A stretch of 64,000 bases of DNA from PALSA-911 sp963743035 (GTDB lineage Bacteria > Pseudomonadota > Alphaproteobacteria > Acetobacterales > Acetobacteraceae), in NCBI GenBank assembly GCA_963743035.1, contig CAVUOB010000001.1, positions 186,001 to 250,000 on the forward strand, read 5' to 3'. Each line of letters starts with the position of its first letter. Positions within the stretch are counted from its first letter, which is position 1. Positions 44,415 to 51,810 of this stretch are shown here, in pieces. A program made the translations under genes and the position numbers. The notes beneath the pieces were generated by a model. That model searched no databases, was not told the origin of the DNA, and saw only the letters and a list, made by a program, of their open reading frames with translations.

Positions 44415-45124
44415 CGGCGCCGGCAACGCGCCCCGGACGCGGGCAGGCGGTTCGGTCGGGGCCTGGCGATGCCGCCGCCGCGCGGGGCATCCTGCTCGGC
44501 CTGCTCGCCTGCGTCGCGCTGACCGCCCTGTCGGTCGGCTTCGTCGACCGGCCGGTCGCGAGTTTCGTGCACGCGCTCCTGCCGATGCAGCCCGGCATCG
44601 CCCGGGAGATGCTGGAGGCGATGACGCGCATCCCCGAACTGCTCGGCGCGCTGGCGATCCTGCTGATCGTCGGGCTGGGCCTGTTGCGCCTGGCGCGCGG
44701 GGAATTGCCGGCGCTGGCGGAGACCGCCTTCCTCGCCGCGCTCGCCATGATCATCGCGGACGCGATCAAATCCGCGCTGAAGCTCGCCTGCGGGCGTACC
44801 TGGCCGGAGACCTGGATCGACAATAATCCCTCCTTCATCCGCGACGGGGTGTACGGCTTCTTTCCGTTCCATGGCGGCGCCGGCTGGGGGTCATTGCCGT
44901 CCGGGCACACCACCGCCGTCTCCGCCTGCATGGCGGTGCTGTGGCTGCGGCTGCCAGGCGGGAGGCCGGCCTATGCCCTGGCGATCGCCGCCACCGCGAC
45001 CGGCCTGCTCGCGCTGGATTACCACTTCGTCGCCGACATTCTGGCCGGCTTCTATCTCGGCTCCGCGGTCGGGGTGGCCACGGTGCGAATCGGCGCGAAC
45101 CGAATACGGGTGTATCTGCGTTAA
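44411..45124 (+). CDS. PAP2 superfamily phosphatase, probable CTG start
   Basis: A membrane lipid-phosphatase of the PAP2 family, about 237 residues. The active-site parts are KLACGRTWPE (motif 1), LPSGHTTA (motif 2) and LDYHFVADILAGFYLG (motif 3). It may dephosphorylate undecaprenyl pyrophosphate or lipid A-type substrates. No ATG, GTG or TTG lies upstream of the first helix (ILLGLLACVALTALS) without deep overlap into the previous gene. CTG at 44411 overlaps the previous TGA (CTGA) and has GAGGA seven bases upstream, so it is the best start. Confidence 0.8.
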   Translation: MTAPATRPGRGQAVRSGPGDAAAARGILLGLLACVALTALSVGFVDRPVASFVHALLPMQPGIAREMLEAMTRIPELLGALAILLIVGLGLLRLARGELPALAETAFLAALAMIIADAIKSALKLACGRTWPETWIDNNPSFIRDGVYGFFPFHGGAGWGSLPSGHTTAVSACMAVLWLRLPGGRPAYALAIAATATGLLALDYHFVADILAGFYLGSAVGVATVRIGANRIRVYLR

Positions 45125-45135
45125 AATTCCCGTAT
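45104..45135. promoter_or_regulatory. Inverted repeat upstream of the O-antigen ligase-like gene
   Basis: ATACGGG (45104-45110) and CCCGTAT (45129-45135) form 7-bp arms around an 18-bp spacer containing TTAAAA. It overlaps the PAP2 stop codon and lies 31 bp before the next ATG. It could be a small operator or RNA hairpin; evidence is only symmetry and place. Confidence 0.35.
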
Positions 45136-45166
45136 AGGTAGCAGGCCACCACACCGGATTGCTGCC

Positions 45167-46648
45167 ATGCAGCTTTCTGCCGTGACCCATCGCCGGCACG
45201 CCGAGGATTGGCAGGCTTCGCTGCGGAGCGCCTGCACCCTCTGGCTCGTCACCGCCACCGGCTGCGCCGTGCTCGCGCCGGCCGCGTTCTGGCCGTTGCT
45301 GGCCGGCACCGCCGTGCTGGGCGTGGCGTTCCTGGCGTTTCGCCACACCATCGGGTTCTGCGCCGCCTGGCTGCTGATCGCGGGATCGACGCTGGAGATG
45401 ACCATTGGCGACTGGTACGGCGGCGATGCGTTCCAGGTCATCATCGCCCTGGTGAAGTCTGCCGAGCTCGGCCTCGGGCTGGTCTGCGTGCTGCGCTACG
45501 GGCCGCGGGCGGACCCGTTCAATCCCGCCTTCGCCTATCTGTTCATGTTCGCCGGCGGCTTCGTCCACGGCCTGCACCCCGACCTGACACCGGCCGACAG
45601 CCTGCGCTCGCTGATCGGCTCCGCCGCGCCGTTCGTGTTCTGCTTTGCCCGTCTGCCGCTCGGCTGGGCGAACGCGATGATCCGCATGACCATCTGGATC
45701 CCGCCGCTGACCGTGGCCGGCGGCGGGGTGCTGGCCGCGGTCGGATTCCGCCCGTTGTTCATGGATTCCGGTGGCTGGCGGCTGGCGGCGATGGGCCATC
45801 CTGCCTTTCTCGGCGGCTTCTGCCTGTCGGCGATCTATGCCTGCCTGTTCGAGCTGCTGCGCCGCGGCCGGATGCGCGAGCTGATCCTGCTCGGCGCGAA
45901 TTTCCTGCTGCTGCTGGCGACCGGCGCCCGGGCGCCCGCCATGTATGCGGCCTGCGTGATCCTGGCGGTGCTGCTGCTCACCCGCTCCCCGACGTTTCCC
46001 GCCCGCCTGCGCCTGTTGCTGCTGCTGGGCCTCGCGGCACTGGTGCCCCTGGCGCTGCTCGCCGCCGGCGCATTGCCGGAGGTACGGATCTTCAACCTGC
46101 TGACATCGGAGGCCGGCAATCTGAGCGGACGCGACATCCTCTGGCCGCTGTTCGAACGTGTCGCCGACGCGTCGCCCTGGCTGGGCTGGGGGCTCGGTGC
46201 CGGCAACGTGATCATTCCCCCTGGCAGCGACGTGGCGGAGCTGATCGGTTCGCGGGCCGCGCATAACGAATATTTGCGCATGCGCGTGGAGGGCGGCGAG
46301 ATCGGCCGCATGCTGCTGATCGGGCTGTTCCTGCTATGGGGGCTGCGCGGCAGCGCGGCCCTGAAACGGGACGAGAAGCTGTTGATGCGGCTGATCTTTG
46401 TCGCCTTCGCCTGCCATGCGTATACCGACAATCTGCTGATCTCCACCTCCGCCTGCGTGTTCTTCACGCTGATCACCGCGGTGTTCGCCCGCGGCCGGCT
46501 GGAAGCGCGGATGCGGCTGGCCGGGCGGTCGCATCCGGAACCGCCGGCGGGCGCAGCACCTTCCGCGGCAGCCAGAGGAAGGTTTCAGGTGGAACATGCC
46601 AGGCAGCTCCGATCCCGGCTGGCGGCACCGGGAGGGCTGGGTGTATGA
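45167..46648 (+). CDS. O-antigen ligase-like membrane protein
   Basis: A 493-residue polytopic membrane protein with about ten helices and one larger loop near residues 300-380 (LTSEAGNLSGRDILWPLFERVADASPWLGWGLGAGN...AAHNEYLRMRVEGGEIG). This GR-x-x-W-x-x...HNxYL pattern is typical of the WaaL/Wzy_C family, which ligates or polymerises surface glycans. The C-terminal tail of about 45 residues is Ala/Arg-rich and may be cytoplasmic. ATG 45167 is supported by the hydrophobic profile; the ribosome site is AGCAGG-like. Confidence 0.85.
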   Translation: MQLSAVTHRRHAEDWQASLRSACTLWLVTATGCAVLAPAAFWPLLAGTAVLGVAFLAFRHTIGFCAAWLLIAGSTLEMTIGDWYGGDAFQVIIALVKSAELGLGLVCVLRYGPRADPFNPAFAYLFMFAGGFVHGLHPDLTPADSLRSLIGSAAPFVFCFARLPLGWANAMIRMTIWIPPLTVAGGGVLAAVGFRPLFMDSGGWRLAAMGHPAFLGGFCLSAIYACLFELLRRGRMRELILLGANFLLLLATGARAPAMYAACVILAVLLLTRSPTFPARLRLLLLLGLAALVPLALLAAGALPEVRIFNLLTSEAGNLSGRDILWPLFERVADASPWLGWGLGAGNVIIPPGSDVAELIGSRAAHNEYLRMRVEGGEIGRMLLIGLFLLWGLRGSAALKRDEKLLMRLIFVAFACHAYTDNLLISTSACVFFTLITAVFARGRLEARMRLAGRSHPEPPAGAAPSAAARGRFQVEHARQLRSRLAAPGGLGV

Positions 46649-46681
46649 GCGCGCGACGCCAACCGTTGCGAGTATCGCCCG

Positions 46682-47620
46682 ATGAAATTCCTGCTGGCCG
46701 CCCTGGTGGTCTGCCTCGCCGTCCGCCCCGCCGCGGCCGCGCCGGATGGCATCGCCTATGTCATCAATTCCGCCGGTGCCTCCATCAGCGTCGTGGACAT
46801 GGCGAAGCAGACCGAGCTTCGCCGCATCCCGGTGCTGCGCGAGCCGCATCACGTCGCGCTCAGCCCCGATGGCAAATCCTTGCTGGTCGGCGACACCGTC
46901 GCCAACGAGATGCTGTTCCTCGATCCCCGCACCGGCGAGATCAAGCAGCGCCTGACCATGGCCGACCCGTACCAGCTCGGCTTCAGCCCGAACGGCAAAT
47001 GGTTCGTCGTCAACGGCCTGGCCCGCAACCAGATCGACGTCTACGACGCCACCACGATGAAGCTGGTGAAGCGCTTTCCCATCGCCTCGCTGCCCAGCCA
47101 TCTGGCCTTCTCGCCGGACAGTTCGATGGTGTTCGTCAGCCTGCAGGGCACCAACCGCCTGGTCGCGATCGACCTGAATGCCATGGCGGTGCGCTGGAAC
47201 CAGCCTGTCGGCAACACGCCCGCCGGCGTGATGTGGCACAACGGCCAGATCATGGTCGCCAACATGGGCAGCGACAACGTGGCGCTGGTGGACCCCGTGG
47301 ACGGGCGCGTGACCGGGCGCATCGTCACCGGCAAGGGGGCGCATACCCTGTTCCTCTCGCCCGACGGCAAGATCGTCTACGTCAACAACCGCGTCGCCGG
47401 CACCACCGTGGCGCTGGACGGGACCACGCTGAAGCCGCTGCGCACCTATTCGATCCCCGGCGGCCCCGACGACATGGATTTCGCGCCGGACGGGCGGATC
47501 TGGATCACCCGGCGCTTCGCGCAAAAGCTCGCCGTGCTCGATCCCGTCAGCGGCCAGTACCAGACGATCGATGTCGGCCGCTCCCCGCACGGCATCTGGC
47601 TCAATCCGAAGGCCCCATGA
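46682..47620 (+). CDS. YncE-like beta-propeller protein, secreted
   Basis: A 312-residue exported protein: signal peptide (FLLAALVVCLAVRPAAAA), then about seven repeats of the 40-residue propeller type, such as IAYVINSAGASISVVDMAKQTELRRIPV, HVALSPDGKSLLVGDTVANEM and HTLFLSPDGKIVYVNNRVAGT. YncE-like proteins are periplasmic with unclear roles; some relatives bind quinone or haem partners. It lies 33 bp after the O-antigen ligase-like gene on the same strand. Confidence 0.88.
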   Translation: MKFLLAALVVCLAVRPAAAAPDGIAYVINSAGASISVVDMAKQTELRRIPVLREPHHVALSPDGKSLLVGDTVANEMLFLDPRTGEIKQRLTMADPYQLGFSPNGKWFVVNGLARNQIDVYDATTMKLVKRFPIASLPSHLAFSPDSSMVFVSLQGTNRLVAIDLNAMAVRWNQPVGNTPAGVMWHNGQIMVANMGSDNVALVDPVDGRVTGRIVTGKGAHTLFLSPDGKIVYVNNRVAGTTVALDGTTLKPLRTYSIPGGPDDMDFAPDGRIWITRRFAQKLAVLDPVSGQYQTIDVGRSPHGIWLNPKAP

Positions 47621-47650
47621 AGGCCCCCGTGAAGGCCGCATGAAGGCCGC
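47617..47650. repeat. Three 11-12-bp tandem units at the YncE-like stop codon
   Basis: ATGAAGGCCCCC, GTGAAGGCCGC and ATGAAGGCCGC follow one another, then a partial fourth, GTGACGG. The first unit contains the TGA stop (47618-47620). Each unit looks like a start codon plus Lys-Ala, but no frame continues. Confidence 0.8.
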
Positions 47651-47769
47651 GTGACGGTCACAAGTTATTCAAGCCGCGCCAATGGCTTGGCAGCCTTGCC
47701 TGACGTATTCCTTTTATCGGCGGGCAGGGACTTTTATACAGACTAGGTGGACTGAGCGGAGCGTGTCGG

Positions 47770-48720
47770 ATGTTTGACGTTTTCGATCTCGCAGCCGGAT
47801 GGGTGCAGGAGCACCTGCTGATCCCGCTGCTGTACGCGCTCGGTCTGATGCAGTGGGAAGACCTGGCCTTCGGCTGGGCGCTGTTCGCGGTCTATGGCGC
47901 GGTGCAGGTGGTGCTGACCTTCGCCATCTGCCTGCCGCTGGAGCGCTGGCGCCCGGTGGAGCGTTGGCCGGACAGCGGGGCGGTGTGGGTGGACGTGATC
48001 TACACCGTCATCTCCCGTGTCGGCCTGCTGCCGATCATCACCTTTGTGATGTTCTACCAGATCCAGGTTGCCATGAACGGCTTCCTGACCGATCACGGCT
48101 GGGTGCCTCCGACGCTGGAGCGGCTGCTGCCGTTCCTGCTCGGCCATCAGGTGCTGACCCTGCTGTGCTACGTCATCATCCTGGATTTCGCCGAATACTG
48201 GCGCCATCGCCTGTCGCACATGTTCGGCTGGTGGTACGCGCTGCACGCGCTGCACCATGCCCAGCGGCAGATGACCTTCTGGTCCGACGACCGCAACCAT
48301 CTGCTGGACGAGGTGGCTTCCTTCGTCTGGTTCACCGTCGTGGCGCTGCTGATCGGCATCCCGCCGATGCAGTTCCCGCTGATCGTGCTGGTGGTGCGCT
48401 TTCTGCAGAGCCTGTCGCACGCCAATGTGCGGCTGTCCTTCGGCTGGCTGGGCGATCGGCTGCTGATCTCGCCGCGTTTCCATCGTGCCCATCACGGCGT
48501 CCTCGCCGCCGGCCAGCGCAGCTGCAATTACGGCGACGTCCTGCCCTGGTGGGACATGATCTTCGGCACCGCGGATTTCTCCCGCGACTATGTCCCCACC
48601 GGTGACCCGAAGGCGCCGGAGGCGTTGGCCACCGGCGGCTACCTGACGCAGCAGCTCGTGGGCATCAAGGGCCTCGCCGCGGCGCTAAACCATCCACGCC
48701 GGCACCGGCAGGTCCTTTGA
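47770..48720 (+). CDS. Sterol desaturase family (fatty acid hydroxylase) protein
   Basis: A 316-residue membrane di-iron enzyme with the histidine clusters HRLSH, HALHH, and HRAHH; DDRNHLLDEV is also typical. Four or five helices surround them. The family hydroxylates or desaturates lipids such as hopanoids, carotenoids or fatty acids; the lipid here is unknown. The 3' end overlaps the oppositely read cysK gene by 36 bp (48685-48720), so their transcripts are complementary there. Confidence 0.88.
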   Translation: MFDVFDLAAGWVQEHLLIPLLYALGLMQWEDLAFGWALFAVYGAVQVVLTFAICLPLERWRPVERWPDSGAVWVDVIYTVISRVGLLPIITFVMFYQIQVAMNGFLTDHGWVPPTLERLLPFLLGHQVLTLLCYVIILDFAEYWRHRLSHMFGWWYALHALHHAQRQMTFWSDDRNHLLDEVASFVWFTVVALLIGIPPMQFPLIVLVVRFLQSLSHANVRLSFGWLGDRLLISPRFHRAHHGVLAAGQRSCNYGDVLPWWDMIFGTADFSRDYVPTGDPKAPEALATGGYLTQQLVGIKGLAAALNHPRRHRQVL

Positions 48721-49704
48721 GCGCAGGAATTCCGGGTTGAACAGCTTGGACTGGTAGCGCGAGCCACCGTCGCACAGCACCGTGACGATGGTGTGCCCCG
48801 GCCCCATCGCCTTCGCCACCCGGATGGCGGCGGCGACGTTGATGCCGGCGGAGGTGCCGACCGACAGGCCCTCGTGGATCAGCAGGTCGAAGATCTGTTC
48901 CAGGGCCTCGGCATCGGGAATGCGCTCGGCGTCGTCGATCGGCGCGCCGGCGAGGTTGTCGGGGACGCGGGACTGGCCGATCCCCTCGGTGATGGAACTG
49001 CCCTGCACCGTCAGGTCGTTGCTCTTCACCCAGCCGTACAGCGCGCTGCCCTCGGGATCGGCCAGCACGATGCGCACGGCGGGCTTCTTCTCCTTCAGCG
49101 CCAAGGCGACGCCGGCCAGCGTGCCGCCGGTGCCGCAGGAGCAGGTGAAGGCATCCACCTCGCCGCCGGTCTGCTCCCAGATCTCCCGGCCGGTGGTCGT
49201 GCGATGGCCCTCGCGGTTGGCGAGGTTGTCGAACTGGTTGGCCCAGATCACGCTTTCCCCGGCCGCCGCCATCTCCTCCGCCATGCGGCGGGAGACATGC
49301 ACGTAGTTGCCGGGATCGCGATACGGCTTCGCCGGCACCAGGCGCAGATCGGCGCCGATCATGCGCAGGAAATCGATCTTCTCCTTGCTCTGCGTCTCCG
49401 GCATCACGATGACGCTGCGATAGCCGCGGGCATTGCCGACCAGCGTCAGGCCGATGCCGGTATTCCCCGCGGTGCCCTCCACCACCGTGCCGCCGGGCTT
49501 CAGCGCGCCGCGGTCCTCCGCGTCGGTGATGATCGCCAGCCCGGCCCGGTCCTTCACCGAGCCGCCGGGGTTCATGAACTCCGCCTTGCCCAGGATGGTG
49601 CATCCCGTCGCCGCGGAGGCGCGGCGCAGCCGGATCAGCGGCGTGTTGCCGATCGATTCCGCCAGATCTGCTGCCCAGCGATGGGCGTGGTAGGACACGG
49701 TCAT
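48685..49704 (-). CDS. cysK: Cysteine synthase A
   Basis: A 339-residue PLP enzyme making cysteine from O-acetylserine and sulphide. IGNTPLIRLRRAS, the PLP lysine in NPGGSVKDRAG (K51), EGTAGNTGIGL, the phosphate loop SCGTGGTLAGV and GTSAGINVAAA are diagnostic. It is a little longer than E. coli CysK (323 residues). ATG 49704 has GGAG six bases upstream. It is divergent from a rhodanese gene, which makes a sulphur theme, and overlaps the sterol desaturase-type gene at its 3' end. Confidence 0.93.
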   Translation of the reverse strand: MTVSYHAHRWAADLAESIGNTPLIRLRRASAATGCTILGKAEFMNPGGSVKDRAGLAIITDAEDRGALKPGGTVVEGTAGNTGIGLTLVGNARGYRSVIVMPETQSKEKIDFLRMIGADLRLVPAKPYRDPGNYVHVSRRMAEEMAAAGESVIWANQFDNLANREGHRTTTGREIWEQTGGEVDAFTCSCGTGGTLAGVALALKEKKPAVRIVLADPEGSALYGWVKSNDLTVQGSSITEGIGQSRVPDNLAGAPIDDAERIPDAEALEQIFDLLIHEGLSVGTSAGINVAAAIRVAKAMGPGHTIVTVLCDGGSRYQSKLFNPEFLRSKDLPVPAWMV

Positions 49705-49800
49705 CAAAAGCTCCGTCAAGCCGGTTGCGGTCGCCGATTGCGGTTGATCCCGCCCGCCCGGCATGCGAAGGCGGGCCGGCACGAAACCGGAGTTGCTAGA

Positions 49801-50211
49801 ATGGTCGAGAATGTTTCCCCCGGAAAGGCCTGGGAAGCGCTGCAATCCGATCCGCAGGCGCAGCTGGTCGATGTCCGCACCGACGTGGAATGGGCCTATG
49901 TCGGCCTGCCCGACCTCGCCGCCATCGGCAAGCAGGCGGTGCTGATCCCCTGGCAGGTATTTCCGTCCATGCAGGAAAACCCCGGCTTCGTCGACGGGCT
50001 GAAGCAGGCCGGCTTCACGCCGGAGCATCGGATCTACTTCATCTGCCGCAGCGGCGTGCGCAGCCTGGCCGCCGCCGAGGCGATGCGCGCGGCCGGCTTC
50101 CCCGCCGTCTACAACGTCGCCCACGGCTTCGAGGGGCCGGTGGACCAGGATGGCCATCGCGGCTCGGCCGCAGGCTGGAAGGCCGAGGGGCTGCCCTGGC
50201 GGCAACGCTGA
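49801..50211 (+). CDS. Rhodanese-like domain protein
   Basis: A 136-residue single-domain rhodanese. VDVRTDVEWAYVGLPDL is the N-terminal signature, and the active-site loop ICRSGVRS holds the persulphide Cys 82. GFPAVYNVAHGFEGPVDQDGHRG is typical of a small sulphurtransferase group. It would carry sulphane sulphur, and is divergent from cysK with a 96-bp gap. The repeat pair 50219-50248 follows its stop. Confidence 0.92.
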   Translation: MVENVSPGKAWEALQSDPQAQLVDVRTDVEWAYVGLPDLAAIGKQAVLIPWQVFPSMQENPGFVDGLKQAGFTPEHRIYFICRSGVRSLAAAEAMRAAGFPAVYNVAHGFEGPVDQDGHRGSAAGWKAEGLPWRQR

Positions 50212-50218
50212 TCCTAAT

Positions 50219-50248
50219 GGGTTGATTCCCGGGGGGCTGGTTCCCGCG
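50219..50248. repeat. Two 15-bp imperfect tandem units after the rhodanese stop
   Basis: GGGTTGATTCCCGGG and GGGCTGGTTCCCGCG lie adjacent, 12 of 15 bases alike, 7 bp after the TGA stop codon. The copies are more diverged than those at other gene ends here. Confidence 0.55.
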
Positions 50249-50393
50249 GCCGCGGGGGCAGAAAATTCCGATACGATAATAGTGCCGATTCGGCGATAGC
50301 CGAACGGACTGGCACGGGATACCTTTCCGCGGGATCCCGACTCCGGACAGGCAATACGCCCGTCCGGAGGCAGCCGCGCGAGAGGAACCGGAC

Positions 50394-51785
50394 ATGAGCT
50401 TCGCCATCACCCTGGCGGCCCTGTGCTTCCTGATGTTCGTCGCCTATCGCGGCTTCAGCGTCATCCTGTTCGCACCGGTCGCGGCCCTGCTGGCCGTGCT
50501 GCTGACCGACCCCGCCGCCGTGCTGCCGGTCTATAGCGGCCTGTTCATGGACAAGATGGTCGTGTTCGTGAAGCTGTATTTCCCGGTGTTCATGCTCGGC
50601 GCGATCTTCGGCAAGGTCATCGAGCTTTCCGGCTTCTCCCAGTCCATCGTCTCCGCCGTCATCCGCCTGGTCGGGCGGGAGCGCGCGGTGCTGTCCATCG
50701 TGCTGGTCTGCAACATCCTCACCTATGGCGGCGTGTCGCTGTTCGTCGTGGTGTTCGCCGTCTATCCCTTCGCCGCCGAGGTGTTCCGCCAGGGCGACCT
50801 GCCGAAGCGGCTGATCCCCGGCACCATCGCGCTCGGCGCCTTCAGCTACACCATGGACAGCCTGCCGGGCACGCCGCAGATCCAGAACATCATCCCGGCC
50901 TCGTTCTTCGGCACCAACGCCTATGCCGCGCCCTGGCTCGGGCTGATCGGCGCCGTGTTCATCTTCGTCTCCGGCATGGCGTATCTGAGCTGGCGGATGC
51001 GCCAGGCCGCCGCCGCCGGCGAAGGCTACGGCACCGGCCATACCAACGAGCCGGAGCCGGTGGAGCCGGCGAAGCTCGCCAACCCCCTGGTGGCGATCCT
51101 GCCGCTGGTGCTCGTCGGCGTGCTGAACAAGGTGTTCACGGTGCTGATGCCGCATCTTTACGGCACCACCAACGAGACCACGCTGGCGGGCCTCGACCAT
51201 CCGATCGTGACCGCGGTGCCGGCGATCGCGGCGATCTGGGCGCTGCAACTGGCCCTGCTCGTCGGCATCCTCTCGGTGGTCGTGCTTGCCTGGCGCCTGG
51301 TCAGCCAGCGCTTCGCCGACGGCACCCGCGCGGCCATCGCCGGCTCGCTGCTGGCATCGATGAACACCGCCTCGGAATACGGCTTCGGCGCGGTGATCGC
51401 CGCGCTGCCCGGGTTCCTGGTGATCAAGGACGCGCTGGCCGCCATTCCCAACCCGCTGGTGAACGAGGCGATCAGCGTCACCACGCTCGCCGGCATCACC
51501 GGCTCGGCCTCGGGCGGCATGAGCATCGCGCTGGCCGCGCTGTCGGGCCAGTTCATCGCCACGGCCAAGGAATATGGCATCCCGCTGGAGGTGATGCACC
51601 GCGTTGCCGCGATGGCCAGCGGCGGCATGGACACGCTGCCGCATAACGGCGCGGTGATCACGCTGCTGGCGGTCACCGGCCTGACCCATCGGCAATCCTA
51701 CAAGGACATCTTCGCCATCACCTGCCTGAAGACGATCGCCGTTTTCGTGGTTATCGCGGTCTACTACCTCACCGGCATCGTCTGA
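50394..51785 (+). CDS. GntP family permease
   Basis: A 463-residue inner-membrane transporter with about 12-14 hydrophobic segments, of the gluconate/hydroxyacid GntP family. FVKLYFPVFMLGAIFGKVIELSGFSQSI and the C-terminal GSASGGMSIALAAL...HRVAAMASGGMDTLPHNGAVITLLAVTGLTH are characteristic. Because a 3-oxoacid-type CoA transferase gene follows by 25 bp, the substrate may be 3-hydroxybutyrate or acetoacetate rather than gluconate; this is inference. The ATG at 50394 follows AGAGGAACCGGAC. Confidence 0.87.
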   Translation: MSFAITLAALCFLMFVAYRGFSVILFAPVAALLAVLLTDPAAVLPVYSGLFMDKMVVFVKLYFPVFMLGAIFGKVIELSGFSQSIVSAVIRLVGRERAVLSIVLVCNILTYGGVSLFVVVFAVYPFAAEVFRQGDLPKRLIPGTIALGAFSYTMDSLPGTPQIQNIIPASFFGTNAYAAPWLGLIGAVFIFVSGMAYLSWRMRQAAAAGEGYGTGHTNEPEPVEPAKLANPLVAILPLVLVGVLNKVFTVLMPHLYGTTNETTLAGLDHPIVTAVPAIAAIWALQLALLVGILSVVVLAWRLVSQRFADGTRAAIAGSLLASMNTASEYGFGAVIAALPGFLVIKDALAAIPNPLVNEAISVTTLAGITGSASGGMSIALAALSGQFIATAKEYGIPLEVMHRVAAMASGGMDTLPHNGAVITLLAVTGLTHRQSYKDIFAITCLKTIAVFVVIAVYYLTGIV

Positions 51786-51810
51786 CGGCCAACAAGAGGG
51801 GGGTCCGTCC

